Notes: generated by a model not told the origin, from the sequence alone. A stretch of 64,000 nucleotides of DNA from an uncultured Dehalococcoidia bacterium (GCA_951812505.1 CATOSI010000003.1:992001-1056000), one strand, 5' to 3'; positions 35,458-44,865 are shown, numbered from the stretch's first letter. Program-made: numbers and translations.

Positions 35458-38400
35458 TGTCGGGACAGCACATCAACGTCGAGGCGGTACTAGCCGACCT
35501 GAAAGACTTCCAGAGGCGAACCGCCCGCTGGACATTTGAGCGGATGTTTGCTGAGCAGGATCCCGCGATCCGATTCTTGGTGGCTGACGAGGTTGGGCTA
35601 GGTAAAACCCATGTCGCCAGAGGCGTAGTTGCGCTGGTCATCGACCATCTCCGGCGCACCGGTGATGCACGGCACGACATTGTCTACGTCTGCTCCAACG
35701 CCGCGATCGCCCGACAGAACCTTCGGAAACTCGTGCCAGAGGGAGTCGAGCCACTCGATGGCGTCGAACGGCTCACCATGCTTCCCCTAGCAGATTTGAA
35801 TAGTGGCGACGGACGTCAGAGGGGTGTCAACCTGCTCGCGATCACACCGGGGACATCGATGCAGTTCGGTCGTAGCACGGGCCGTTTCCACGAACGCTGC
35901 CTTGCCTACGCGTTCCTGCGGGCCATTTGGGGCGCGAGGGTGATGAATGCCCCGGCTAGGCGGATCTTCTGGCACGGCGTCCGGGCAGACCCCGACGGGC
36001 GGCTGCGGTGGGAAGAGCGGCGGTTCCGGCCGCGCATAAAGGGGCATCTTGAAGCGTTTAATGAGTTGCTCAATGAGGTTGATCAGTCGCGTCTCGTCGC
36101 CGGCCAACCGGCCCTTCGCGAGCTGTTCGATGAACTAGCCGACGGGTTGGCGTGGAAGCGCACATTCCCCGACAGCTTGTACGAGACCCGCAACGAGTTG
36201 ATTAGTGAGATTCGCCGCATCATGGCGAGAGTTGGTATTGCCAAGCTCCGACCGGACCTCGTGATCCTGGACGAGTTCCAACGGTACAAGGATCTGCTGC
36301 AACCGGATCCCAAGAACTTCGCCGGCGACTTAGCGAAGCGTTTGTTGAAGCACACCGAGCCGCAGACTGGACGCGCTACCCGCACGCTGCTTCTCTCAGC
36401 TACCCCATATCGTATGTACACGACAGGCGGTGGGGTAGCTGAGAACCACTACGGGGACTTCTTCGATACTTGCTCGCTCCTCTTTGAGGATCCTAAGAGA
36501 GTTGACCGGTTGCGTGATCAATTCCGTGACCTTCGTCTGGCACTCACCTCAACTGAGTCGCTGGCAGACGCCGAAGGAATTTGCCACGATATCGGGACAG
36601 ATCTAAGCGGTGTGATGGCGCGAACGGAGCGCCTGTCGGCTACGCCAGACCGAGACGGAATGCTCCACGAACCAGACGCTCTGGTGGAGGTGAAGCCGCT
36701 CGACCTGCGCGCCTATCACCGCCTCGGGACTCTTGCCGAGGCGGTGGGCCACCACGAACCCACAGAATATTGGAAGTCTGCGCCATATCTCGTCAACTTC
36801 ATGAAGAGGTACAAGCTGAAGGAAGCCGTCGTACAGTCCGCAGCAGACGGTCGATTTGCCGATGATGGAGGGATTGATCCTGGTCCTGGACTGCTGAACT
36901 GGGACGATGTCGTGGCCTACGGGCGTGTTGATCCCCAGAATGGCCGACTTCGCTGGCTGCTTGGTGACTTGGAACGCCACCGTGCATTCGAACTGCTCTG
37001 GATACCTCCTTCAATGCGGTACTACGACACTGGTTCGGTGTATGAAACTCCGGAAGCAGGCACCTTTACGAAACGGCTGATCTTCTCCGGATGGAGAGTC
37101 GTTCCGAAGGTTGTGTCGTCGTTGGTCAGCTTCGAGGCTGAGCGCCACGCCTTCGGCAGACGTAGTCACACCTACACGGCGGACTATGCCCGACGTGGCG
37201 GCCAGCGTCTCAATTTCCGTACGAGTGAGCGCATCGGCAGCCAACCCCGACGCGGAGAGTCGGACGGACTCCGCCGAGCATCGAGTATGACATCGTTTCT
37301 CCTGATATGGCCAAGCCCGAGTCTTGCGGTGCTCGGAGATCCCCGAGCACTGGTGTTCGGCACATCCCGCCCTGTGTCTGAAGTGCTCGCTGACGTTGCA
37401 GCTCGAATCTCGGACGCCATCGCGCCACTTGTTCGGGGCGCGCCAACCGATAGCGCAGTCGACCAAAGGTGGTACTGGGCTGCGCCCCTGTTCCTCGACC
37501 GAGAGGCACACCCTTCGACAACGGATTACCTGCTCACCCAGGGCGGCCTCATGCACTGGGAAGGTGACGAGTCTGATGGTGGATTTGTCGCCCATGTCGC
37601 CGAGGCAGAGGCCATGCTTGCGTATGGTACAGGGGCTCTCGGTCGCCCACCCGATGACCTCAGCGAGGTTCTCGCTGAGTTGGCCATTGGCGGACCGTCG
37701 CAGTGTGCGCTACGGGCTATCAGTTCAGTTGCCGAGTTGCCAATCGCTCACGAATTGACCCTGTTGAGTGCAGTAAGAGTCGGAGCCGCGTTTAGGAGAT
37801 TCTTCAACGCCCCAGAAGTTACGGGTCTAATTGTCGGCGGGGGTTCAGAGGAATCGGACGTCGAGGAAGGCGGCGGCTACTGGCGGGATGTCATCCGGCA
37901 CTCGATCAACGGCAATCTTCAAGCCGTCCTCGACGAGCACACGCATGTGGTCCGTGATTGGCTCGGCTATCTTCGTCTAAGAGACTACGAAGACCGAACC
38001 CAGGCAGCCGAGGACATCGCTCTTAACGTGGCGGACGCCTTGGAACTCCGTACTTCGTCGTTTCGCGTGGACATCCCCCGCCCAGCGCAGGATGGCCGTC
38101 ACTTGGAACTGGACGATCATAGGATGCGTACTCGATTCGCCGTCGCCTTTGGCAATCAAACACTCGACGAGGGCGGCGAGGCCCGGATAGAATCTGTCTC
38201 GAGAGCGTTCAATTCTCCGTTCTGGCCCTTTGTCCTCGCCTCCACTTCTATCGGACAAGAGGGACTGGACTTCCATCTTTGGTGCCACGCCGTTATCCAC
38301 TGGAACCTTCCCACCAACCCTGTCGATCTGGAGCAGCGTGAAGGACGCATTCACAGGTACAAAGGCCACGCCGTCCGCCGAAACATCGCCGCTACGTTGG

Positions 38401-38759
38401 CCCCCGACCTGCTCAAGTGTGCGTTGGCCTCTGGTGCTGATCCCTGGAGTCAGTTGTTCGCCATGGCAGTTCCTACCTGTCCGGCGGCCGATGGCGAGAT
38501 GGTGCCGTACTGGGTGTTCCACAAAGGCCCGGCGAGAATCGAACGTCACGTGCCTGTCTTGCCCTTCAGCCGGGATGCAGCGGCTCTGCCTCGGTTGCGG
38601 AAGTCACTTGCTGCATATCGCCTTGCGTTCGGCCAACCCCGCCAAGAGGAGTTGGTCGAATTTCTCGGGGCCGACCGCTCCGACGATGACCTGCTGCGGT
38701 TGGCCTCACGGCTCCGCATCGACCTCTCACCTCCTGACTCCGATCACACGCCTAACTAA
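35457..38759 (+). CDS. Large SNF2/DEAD-like helicase of the defence module
   Basis: An 1100-residue SF2 helicase. The Walker A sequence ADEVGLGKT is at about 43-51, motif II is DLVILDEFQRYKDLL (DEFQ rather than DEAD) near 275, and motif III is LLLSATPYRM near 320. The C-terminal half has SIGQEGLDFHLWCHAVIHWN (motif V) and LEQREGRIHRYKGH (motif VI, Arg). So all core motifs are present. The ATG at 35457 overlaps the upstream stop by one base; a TTG at 35424 would lengthen the frame by 11 residues but overlap the PLD gene more. It presumably powers DNA remodelling for the PLD protein. Confidence 0.87.
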   Translation: MSGQHINVEAVLADLKDFQRRTARWTFERMFAEQDPAIRFLVADEVGLGKTHVARGVVALVIDHLRRTGDARHDIVYVCSNAAIARQNLRKLVPEGVEPLDGVERLTMLPLADLNSGDGRQRGVNLLAITPGTSMQFGRSTGRFHERCLAYAFLRAIWGARVMNAPARRIFWHGVRADPDGRLRWEERRFRPRIKGHLEAFNELLNEVDQSRLVAGQPALRELFDELADGLAWKRTFPDSLYETRNELISEIRRIMARVGIAKLRPDLVILDEFQRYKDLLQPDPKNFAGDLAKRLLKHTEPQTGRATRTLLLSATPYRMYTTGGGVAENHYGDFFDTCSLLFEDPKRVDRLRDQFRDLRLALTSTESLADAEGICHDIGTDLSGVMARTERLSATPDRDGMLHEPDALVEVKPLDLRAYHRLGTLAEAVGHHEPTEYWKSAPYLVNFMKRYKLKEAVVQSAADGRFADDGGIDPGPGLLNWDDVVAYGRVDPQNGRLRWLLGDLERHRAFELLWIPPSMRYYDTGSVYETPEAGTFTKRLIFSGWRVVPKVVSSLVSFEAERHAFGRRSHTYTADYARRGGQRLNFRTSERIGSQPRRGESDGLRRASSMTSFLLIWPSPSLAVLGDPRALVFGTSRPVSEVLADVAARISDAIAPLVRGAPTDSAVDQRWYWAAPLFLDREAHPSTTDYLLTQGGLMHWEGDESDGGFVAHVAEAEAMLAYGTGALGRPPDDLSEVLAELAIGGPSQCALRAISSVAELPIAHELTLLSAVRVGAAFRRFFNAPEVTGLIVGGGSEESDVEEGGGYWRDVIRHSINGNLQAVLDEHTHVVRDWLGYLRLRDYEDRTQAAEDIALNVADALELRTSSFRVDIPRPAQDGRHLELDDHRMRTRFAVAFGNQTLDEGGEARIESVSRAFNSPFWPFVLASTSIGQEGLDFHLWCHAVIHWNLPTNPVDLEQREGRIHRYKGHAVRRNIAATLAPDLLKCALASGADPWSQLFAMAVPTCPAADGEMVPYWVFHKGPARIERHVPVLPFSRDAAALPRLRKSLAAYRLAFGQPRQEELVEFLGADRSDDDLLRLASRLRIDLSPPDSDHTPN

Positions 38760-39272
38760 GTTGTGGTTTACTCGCTTCGAGAAAACGGCGAGCGGTCCCA
38801 TCGGAGAGGTCTGAACGAGTTCTGGATTCATGGGGAAATCCTGTCTTTGGCGATTTCCCAGAAACAAAAACATAACTCCTACACGGAATTCCAAATTTGC
38901 CCGACGCCCTTCATTTGCGGACTTTACATAATACAAATAGTGCGAATGGAGTGACCGCCGACTGCCGAGACTAGGTTTTCCCTTGATTTGCCCCACGATT
39001 CCTCTCAGAGAAACTATATCTGCCGTCGGAAAGTTGCTGCAAGCAAGCCTGACTACTTTGGTGGGTGCCCGTAACAGGACTGACGTACTGAGGTACAGAA
39101 GGTCCGAATCCTTCGACACGATCACAGCTCATGCCCACCGGCTGACTCTCCCAACCAAACTACCCCCACGACCCCAAACTGTGCTATGCTATTCGGTGAA
39201 GAACAAACGTACTTAGGCAGTCATAGCCGAACTTATCCAACCAACCGTGCCGACCCGAAAAATACGCTGGAA
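38760..39272. other. Intergenic stretch downstream of the helicase
   Basis: About 510 bp without a supported gene. A minus-strand frame of 132 codons (38727-39125) has no motif and overlaps the helicase end. A tRNA T-arm-like stem near 39100 (GAAGG...CCTTC) was considered and rejected. A phased repeat array begins at 39273. Confidence 0.4.
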
Positions 39273-39377
39273 CTGGTGAATACAGGTCTTTGCAGGTGAA
39301 ATACAGGCGAATTTCCTGCCAGAAGCCACCAGCAGACCACCAGCACGCTGCCAGCACACCGCCTGCACGCGCACCAG
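39273..39377. repeat. Phased 10-12 bp repeat array A, inverted arms
   Basis: The left arm has CTGGTGA/CAGGTGA/CAGGCGA-like units starting at 39273, 39283, 39293 and 39304. The right arm has the reverse form, YYRCCAG, starting at 39316, 39326, 39337, 39348, 39359 and 39371. Spacing is 10-12 bp throughout, about one helical turn. It ends about 47 bp upstream of the LLM oxidoreductase gene. Same plan as arrays at 58029 and 62918. Function unknown; a binding platform for a protein oligomer is the simplest reading. Confidence 0.7.
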
Positions 39378-39423
39378 CAGCGTCTTCACAACCATAAACC
39401 CGAAAATATGAGGAGCGTCGAAG

Positions 39424-40413
39424 TTGGCCGGAACCGGAATCGTACTCTACCACGGCATTGACAGCGGCGAGGAGCTTGCCGGATACGGACGCATGGCCGA
39501 GGACGCCGGCTTCCACTCCCTCTGGGTCACCGAGAGATACTTCCACGAAGAGACCTTCTCCATGCTCGGCTACCTGGCTGGCCGCACTGAGCGCATCAGG
39601 CTGGGCGTTGGAGTCGTCAACCCCTACACCCGCAATCCCGCCCTGCTCGGAATGGGAGCCGCCACACTCGACCGTCTGAGCGGCGGCAGGATGATGCTCG
39701 GACTCGGTCGCAGCGACGCCGATGTGATCGCCGGGCGCATGGGCATGGAGTACCGCGCCCCGCTGTCCAGGCTTCGAGGCACGGTCGCCGCACTCCGCCG
39801 TATGTGGAGCGGAGAGCGCGTGTCCGCCGATTTCGCGGGCGTCAGCCTGACCAACGTCGGACTCGCAATCCATCCCGTCCAGGACGCGCTTCCCATATAC
39901 CTCGCCGCCATAGGTCCCAGGGCGCTCAGACTCGCTGGCGAGGTGGCCGACGGCGTCCTGCTCAACGCTTATGCCCCCGTCGAGTACATCCGATGGGCGG
40001 TCAGCGAGGTCAGAGAGGCTGCCTCCAATGCCGGCCGCGACCCAGGCTCGATAGACATAACCTGTATGCTCATTGTCCGCCTCACCGACGACCCCGACGC
40101 CATGCTGCCCTCCCTACGCGAGCGTGTAGCCCGCCTCATCGCCGAGCCCTTCACCGGAGAAGCCCTGCTCGGGCAGGGAGGCTTCGACACCTCCATCCTG
40201 GCCCCCGTAAGGGAACTCGTCGAAAAGGGCGACGAGTCTGGCGCAGCCCACTACGTCTCCGACGAACTCGCCGAAGCCTGCTACCTCCTCGGCGATGCCG
40301 CGCGCTGCCGCCAACGAATCCAGGAATACATCGCTGCCGGTGTTGACACTCCACTCCTGCTGCCCAGGCTCGAAGCCTTCCAACACACAGCCGAGTCCCT
40401 CGCCCCGGTATGA
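39424..40413 (+). CDS. LLM-class flavin/F420-dependent oxidoreductase
   Basis: A 329-residue TIM-barrel oxidoreductase of the luciferase-like monooxygenase class. GIVLYHGIDSGEELAGYGRM opens the barrel, and AEDAGFHSLWVTERYF, RLGVGVVNPYTRNPALLGMG and LDRLSGGRMMLGLGRSD are typical. The family uses FMN or F420 for hydride transfer; F420 is likely in Chloroflexota but not provable here. Start codon TTG with AGGAG 10 bp upstream; the nearby ATG at 39408 is out of frame. It follows array A directly. Confidence 0.85.
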   Translation: MAGTGIVLYHGIDSGEELAGYGRMAEDAGFHSLWVTERYFHEETFSMLGYLAGRTERIRLGVGVVNPYTRNPALLGMGAATLDRLSGGRMMLGLGRSDADVIAGRMGMEYRAPLSRLRGTVAALRRMWSGERVSADFAGVSLTNVGLAIHPVQDALPIYLAAIGPRALRLAGEVADGVLLNAYAPVEYIRWAVSEVREAASNAGRDPGSIDITCMLIVRLTDDPDAMLPSLRERVARLIAEPFTGEALLGQGGFDTSILAPVRELVEKGDESGAAHYVSDELAEACYLLGDAARCRQRIQEYIAAGVDTPLLLPRLEAFQHTAESLAPV

Positions 40414-40433
40414 TGCCGATATTCCAGAACAAG

Positions 40434-40479
40434 AATCTCCCCTCTCCCTCCAGGGACAGGGCTAGGGTGAGGGTGATTA
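40434..40479. repeat. GC-rich dispersed repeat (REP-like), copy 1
   Basis: Contains CCCCTCTCCCTC near 40440 and AGGGCTAGGGTGAGGGTGAT downstream, able to form an imperfect hairpin. The same core occurs at 58274-58313 and, more degenerate, at 62344-62438 and 59010-59045. Such elements are frequent between genes of this lineage. Confidence 0.65.
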
Positions 40480-40569
40480 AGTTCAGCACCCCAACCCTCT
40501 AACTTGTTCGTAGTGCCCAAATGGATGAAAATAGAGCCGAGAAATACCAACATACATCGAAGGAACTCC

Positions 40570-41514
40570 ATGCAATACCGAACACTTGGCAGAACCGGCC
40601 TTAAAGTCTCGCTACTGAGCCAGGGCACTGGTGGCCCAAGCCAATTCGGACAGAAGCGGGGACTGCTCCAGGCCGAACAGAATCGCCTCATTCGCAGATG
40701 TCTCGACCTTGGCATCAACCTGTTCGACACCCACGAGAGCTACGGAGAAAGCGAGGCCATACTAGGACGCGCCCTGCAGGGCGTCCCGCGCGACGACTAC
40801 ATTCTCGTGACCAAGTGGGCCTACCCGCGCGACGGCGATCCCACCGGCGACCCGGAGGAACTGGCCCGCTCCGTCGAACGCAGCCTTCGCCGGCTGAACA
40901 CCGACCACATAGACGTGATGCTCTTTCACGGCCTGCTCGCCGAGCACCACGACATGGTAGTCGAGCGTTACATGCCAGTCCTCGAACGACTCAGGGAGCA
41001 CGGACTCGTAGGCCATCGCGGGTTCAGCCTGCGCTACTTCATTGACCCCGCCCAGTGCGGCGCGACGGCGGGACTGAAGAAGGCCCCCGATCTCTGGGAC
41101 GTTATCATGCTCAAGTACGGCATCCTCAACCAGTATGCCGAGAGGGAAATGCTTCCGCTCGCGCTGGAGCACAACATTGGAATCCTGAACATGGCCGCCG
41201 TCCGTATCAAGCTGCCCAATCCCCAGCTTCTTGCGGAGACTATTGCCGACTGGAAATCGCGTGGACTTGTCCCCCAGAACGCTCTCGCAGACGCGAACCC
41301 ACTCGATTGGCTCATCCATGACGATGTCGAGTCCGTGATAGCCGCCGCCTACAAGTTCGCCGCCGATCATCCAGCGATAACGTCGGTGATAACCGGGACA
41401 TCCAATCTCGACCACCTCGAAGCCAACGTCCGCGCCATGGAGAACCCCGCACTAGACCCAGCGGACAGGGCCCGCTTGGAGCGTCTATTCGGCCATATCG
41501 TCGAATACGCCTGA
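40570..41514 (+). CDS. Aldo/keto reductase
   Basis: A 314-residue NADPH-dependent aldo/keto reductase. MQYRTLGRTGLKVSLLSQGT is the N-terminal family signature, and the catalytic tetrad is visible: Asp and Tyr in LFDTHESYGESE, Lys in VTKWAYP, His in VMLFHGL. Starting at the Met at 40570 gives the expected N-terminus; an upstream Met at 40504 adds 22 extra residues. It is probably in one transcript with the Nudix gene 21 bp downstream. Substrate unknown. Confidence 0.88.
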   Translation: MQYRTLGRTGLKVSLLSQGTGGPSQFGQKRGLLQAEQNRLIRRCLDLGINLFDTHESYGESEAILGRALQGVPRDDYILVTKWAYPRDGDPTGDPEELARSVERSLRRLNTDHIDVMLFHGLLAEHHDMVVERYMPVLERLREHGLVGHRGFSLRYFIDPAQCGATAGLKKAPDLWDVIMLKYGILNQYAEREMLPLALEHNIGILNMAAVRIKLPNPQLLAETIADWKSRGLVPQNALADANPLDWLIHDDVESVIAAAYKFAADHPAITSVITGTSNLDHLEANVRAMENPALDPADRARLERLFGHIVEYA

Positions 41515-41535
41515 ACTCAGAGAGAGTCAGTCCGT

Positions 41536-42165
41536 ATGTCCACCTATATTGACGACCTCATCCCCGAAGGCGCGGAAACCGGCGTCGGCCTTGCGTTGCG
41601 GGATCGGCAGGGCAGATATCTATTCTTCCTGGCCGGGACCAAATTCGACTGCCCTCCCGGAGAACTCTTCTACGCTGGCATCGGCGGACACGTCGAAGAG
41701 GGCGAGTCCTGGGTGGAGTGTGCCCACCGGGAGGCGATTGAAGAAATCGGCGCGGATATCGAGTTGCTATCCGCCGACAACACTTGGATTGTATCTTCAA
41801 GCGGCGAAACCATGCAGGCCGTGGTCTTCGACCAACCGAGACCATTCGCCCTGTACCGTATGATTAACCCTGAAGGGTCTCTACGCGCCGGTGATACATA
41901 CCACATCGTCATATATAGCTCAGTGCTCCTCCAACCGCCCGGCGAAATGCCCATCGAGGAGATTCGCGGCGTCATCGCTCTCACGCGAGAGCAGGTGGTC
42001 AAGGGTCCTAACCGGAGGCCCTCGCTATCGGAACTCATTAGCGAAGGGGCAGAGGTAATAGCCACTGCCAAGTCGCTGGACTTTGACACAGTCGTATATC
42101 CAATCGGCACCGCCGCAGCACTTGCATCTGTGTTGGGCAATATCGCCGATTCTATCGCTTGTTGA
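41536..42165 (+). CDS. Nudix hydrolase
   Basis: A 209-residue Nudix-superfamily hydrolase with a complete Nudix box GGHVEEGESWVECAHREA-IEEIG (pattern Gx5Ex7REUxEExGU). Such enzymes hydrolyse nucleoside diphosphates linked to another group. The substrate is not predictable from this sequence. N-terminal GVGLALRDRQGRYLFFL is the usual strand pattern. It lies 21 bp after the aldo/keto reductase and may be co-transcribed. Confidence 0.88.
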   Translation: MSTYIDDLIPEGAETGVGLALRDRQGRYLFFLAGTKFDCPPGELFYAGIGGHVEEGESWVECAHREAIEEIGADIELLSADNTWIVSSSGETMQAVVFDQPRPFALYRMINPEGSLRAGDTYHIVIYSSVLLQPPGEMPIEEIRGVIALTREQVVKGPNRRPSLSELISEGAEVIATAKSLDFDTVVYPIGTAAALASVLGNIADSIAC

Positions 42166-42293
42166 TCGCGGGCGGACGGCCGCACACCCGCGCTGAATCG
42201 GATACCTTTTCGCGCTTCATCAACATTGCGCACAACTTCTGGAAAATTCCTGAAAAATGTTTCGAAAATGTATGGAATTGCCAGTGATTATGG

Positions 42294-42299
42294 TATAAT
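42294..42299 (+). promoter_or_regulatory. Extended -10 promoter (TGGTATAAT) before the MFS gene
   Basis: TGGTATAAT is an extended -10 (TGn plus TATAAT) about 100 bp before the transporter start. The -35 region is poorly matched, which is common with extended -10 promoters. The same TGGTATARTT motif occurs near 44988 and 63347. Weak CTGGAAA/CTGAAAA units spaced 11 bp precede it (42239-42277), possibly a degenerate phased array. Confidence 0.4.
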
Positions 42300-42398
42300 T
42301 GTTACTGGCGAGTGGCCGTACCGCGACTACAAGGAGCGCGCTCTACGCCCCGCCCCGTTTGATCGAACTTTGGTTGAACCTAGCGTGGAGCAATATCC

Positions 42399-44009
42399 TT
42401 GGACGCACGGGAATCGTCACATTCTCGCCGCGACGACATTCATGCCGTTAACGCGGTGAATCACCCTCAGCCTTCTCAAGCCGACGCCCCTCCACCGGAA
42501 CTGGTCGTTGACACCGATTCAACCGCCCAGGACGTAGCCAGTCTTGTCGGGACGCCTCCCGCCGAAGAACAGGCAATCCCTTCCTCGCAGGACGTAGCCG
42601 GACTTGTGCCTGTCGAGCCCGAACGCGAGCCGGAATCCGCCCTCGACGAGGTCAAGAATCTCATCTCGGTCGAGTCGCCCGAAGCTGAACTCACCGGAGC
42701 CGTTCAGCTAGAGTCCGCCGTCGCGCTCCCGCGACCCCGCCGCCGCGTCTTCCCTAAAATGTACAAGCCTCACGTCCGTGCCCCACGTGTGCGTGGACGC
42801 CTCCATACGTTCGACTCTTTCAAGTACCGCGACTACATCTTCATCTGGCTCGCCACCATGTTCTCCTCGGGCGGGTTCTGGCTTCAGCAGGTCATAGTCG
42901 GTTGGCTGACCTACGAAGTCACCGACTCCGCCTTCTGGACAAGCGTCGCTCTCGGACTCGATGCGCTGCCCATTCTGTTCGTCGGCCCGATTGGCGGACT
43001 GCTGGTTGATAATTTCGACCGCAGAAAGCTCATGTCCTTCATATACGGCTACCAGGCGACAGTCACACTGATTTTTTCAGCGGTAGTGTTGACTGGTAAT
43101 CTTCAGGCGTGGCACATCTTCGCCTTCATTTTCTTCATGGGACTGGCTTGGGTCGTCACTGACCCGGCGCGGATGTCGCTCATTTCCAACATCGTGCCAA
43201 GAGAGAATCTGGTTAACGCCTTCGCGCTCAACTCAATGGCCTTCAGCGTAACTCGCCTTGCGACTCCGGTCGTAGGTGGCGTCCTGATAGCGTTCGCCGG
43301 AGCGGGCCCGGCCCTGCTCGTTGAGGCCGCGCTTCAGATCGGCGCGGTCTTCGCCGCCTTCAGTCTTCGCGTAGTGACCATCCCCAAGCCGCGTATGAGT
43401 CTCGCATCGGTGCGGGATGGACTTCTCGAAGGAATACGGTACGTACTCAACACGCCGTTGCTGCTTGGACTTTTCGCTCTGAACGCCATGCCCGCCATGC
43501 TCATCATGCCCTCTGTCAACGGACTCATGCCCGTGTACGCCGCCGAGGTGTTCGAGGTGGATGCGAGGGGACTCGGCCTTCTGGTATCCGCGTTCGGGGC
43601 GGGTTCCACGCTGGGAACTTTCGCGCTCGCCTCATTGGGAGACATCAAGGCTAAGGGGATCGCCCTGATCTGCGGCATAATAGTTACCGCGGTAACCACA
43701 TTGCTCTTCTCGGTGAATGCTTTCTTCCCGACGGCCTACCTGAATCTGATGATAATCAGCGCGGCGATGATGATGTACTTCTCGGTGACCAGTGCGGTCG
43801 TGCAGGGCACTGTTCCTGACGAGTATCGGGGCAGGGTGACCGGGCTTTACATGATTACCTGGGGACTGTTCCCTCTGGGAAGCCTCCTCGCCGGATGGCT
43901 TGCCGAGAATCTGGGAGTCCAGGCGGCTACCCAGATTACCTCCGGCGCCATGCTATTGCTTCTGGCATTCGCGGCATGGAGGTTCCGATGGCTGTGGAGG
44001 ATGCGATAG
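42399..44009 (+). CDS. MFS transporter (EntS/MFS_3-like) with long N-terminal extension
   Basis: A 536-residue major facilitator. The membrane part begins near 130 (YIFIWLATMFSSGGFWLQQV) and has about 12 helices. The MFS motif A is seen as GPIGGLLVDNFDRRKLMSF. The MFS_3 family includes enterobactin-type exporters and macrolide exporters. The first ~125 residues are hydrophilic and Pro/Glu-rich, with imperfect repeats (QDVASLVGTPP; QDVAGLVPVEP), unusual for this family. Start codon TTG; a start further inside is possible. Converges on mazG. Confidence 0.83.
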   Translation: MDARESSHSRRDDIHAVNAVNHPQPSQADAPPPELVVDTDSTAQDVASLVGTPPAEEQAIPSSQDVAGLVPVEPEREPESALDEVKNLISVESPEAELTGAVQLESAVALPRPRRRVFPKMYKPHVRAPRVRGRLHTFDSFKYRDYIFIWLATMFSSGGFWLQQVIVGWLTYEVTDSAFWTSVALGLDALPILFVGPIGGLLVDNFDRRKLMSFIYGYQATVTLIFSAVVLTGNLQAWHIFAFIFFMGLAWVVTDPARMSLISNIVPRENLVNAFALNSMAFSVTRLATPVVGGVLIAFAGAGPALLVEAALQIGAVFAAFSLRVVTIPKPRMSLASVRDGLLEGIRYVLNTPLLLGLFALNAMPAMLIMPSVNGLMPVYAAEVFEVDARGLGLLVSAFGAGSTLGTFALASLGDIKAKGIALICGIIVTAVTTLLFSVNAFFPTAYLNLMIISAAMMMYFSVTSAVVQGTVPDEYRGRVTGLYMITWGLFPLGSLLAGWLAENLGVQAATQITSGAMLLLLAFAAWRFRWLWRMR

Positions 44010-44058
44010 CGCTGACTACATGCCATCTCGTATGAGCGGGTCACATGCCGCTTCCGTA

Positions 44059-44079
44059 GGGCGTCCCTTGTGGACGCCC
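44059..44079. terminator. Hairpin between converging MFS and mazG genes
   Basis: An 8-bp perfect stem GGGCGTCC (44059-44066) pairs with GGACGCCC (44072-44079), with a five-base loop. It lies between the ends of two convergent genes and may terminate both, but it lacks a U-run on either side. Confidence 0.5.
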
Positions 44080-44082
44080 GTC

Positions 44083-44865
44083 TCAGTCCATCGTCTTCGC
44101 TTCCTGCCATAGCGCTTCCTTCCCGTCCAGCGTAAGCGCCTCGAAATCCTGGCCTCGCTCCCGCGCCAGCCGCTCCATCCTGACGAAACGGGAGTAGAAC
44201 TTGCTGTTGGACTGGCGCAGCGCGGTCTCCGCTTGGATCCCCAGCCAGCGGCTCGCGTTGACCAGAGAAAAGAGCAAGTCGCCAAGTTCCTGTTCGCGCT
44301 CCGCTTCGGACTCCGCAGATTCCAGCTCCGCCAACTCTTCCGCTACCTTGGCGATCACGCCCTGGTAGTCGTCCCAGTCGAAGCCCATTCTGGCAGCACG
44401 TCCCTGTACTGCCTGCGCGTAGGCCAGCGAGGGCATGGCCTTGGGGACCCCGTCCAGGATGGACCTGTCCGTCCCCTTCATCTCCTCGCGCTTGATCTGG
44501 TCCCAGCGCACCCCGACCTGTCTGCTGTCCTCGGCAACGGCGTCCCCGAATACGTGCGGGTGTCTGCGGACCAGCTTCTCGATGGCCAGGGCGAAGACAT
44601 CCTCGCCCGAGAACGCCCCTGATTCTTCGGCGATCTGCACCATCGAGACCGCGTGGAACAGCACATCCCCGAGTTCCTCCACGATCTTGCCGTCGTCGCC
44701 TTCCTCGATGGCCTCCACCAGCTCGTAGCACTCTTCCAGAAAAAGGTGCTTCAGCGAATCCGGCGTCTGCTCCCGGTCCCAGGGGCAGCCGCCTGGACCC
44801 CGCAGCCTGGCCGCCAGGTCCTGTATTCCCTCGAAACTGCTCGCGAAAGTGTCTTTCTGGCTCAA
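44083..44865 (-). CDS. mazG: MazG nucleoside triphosphate pyrophosphohydrolase
   Basis: A 260-residue MazG protein with two MazG-type helical domains. The first has GGCPWDREQTPDSLKHLFLE and EECYELVEAIEEG with the metal-binding ExxE...ExxD pattern (KIVEELGDVLFH). The second has KVAEELAELESAE and EQELGDLLFSLVN. The enzyme hydrolyses (d)NTPs to NMPs plus pyrophosphate, a house-cleaning role. Full length. Divergent from the DUF1461 gene. Confidence 0.93.
   Translation of the reverse strand: MSQKDTFASSFEGIQDLAARLRGPGGCPWDREQTPDSLKHLFLEECYELVEAIEEGDDGKIVEELGDVLFHAVSMVQIAEESGAFSGEDVFALAIEKLVRRHPHVFGDAVAEDSRQVGVRWDQIKREEMKGTDRSILDGVPKAMPSLAYAQAVQGRAARMGFDWDDYQGVIAKVAEELAELESAESEAEREQELGDLLFSLVNASRWLGIQAETALRQSNSKFYSRFVRMERLARERGQDFEALTLDGKEALWQEAKTMD

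Noticed and set aside
39060-39125. tRNA-like T-arm (GAAGG, loop, CCTTC)
   Set aside because: No matching acceptor stem, D-arm or anticodon arm could be found at the right distances; the loop lacks the second T of the standard TTCGAAT.
38727-39125. 132-residue minus-strand frame after the helicase
   Set aside because: Overlaps the helicase end, contains no recognisable motif and has unusual composition.
39273-39377. CRISPR array reading of the phased repeats
   Set aside because: Units are only ~7 bp with 3-5 bp gaps and differ in sequence; there are no 25-40 bp repeats, spacers or cas genes.
42239-42284. Possible fourth phased array before the MFS promoter
   Set aside because: CTGGAAA, CTGAAAA, TCGAAAA and ATGGAAT-like units are spaced ~11 bp, but sequence agreement with the other arrays is too weak to claim.
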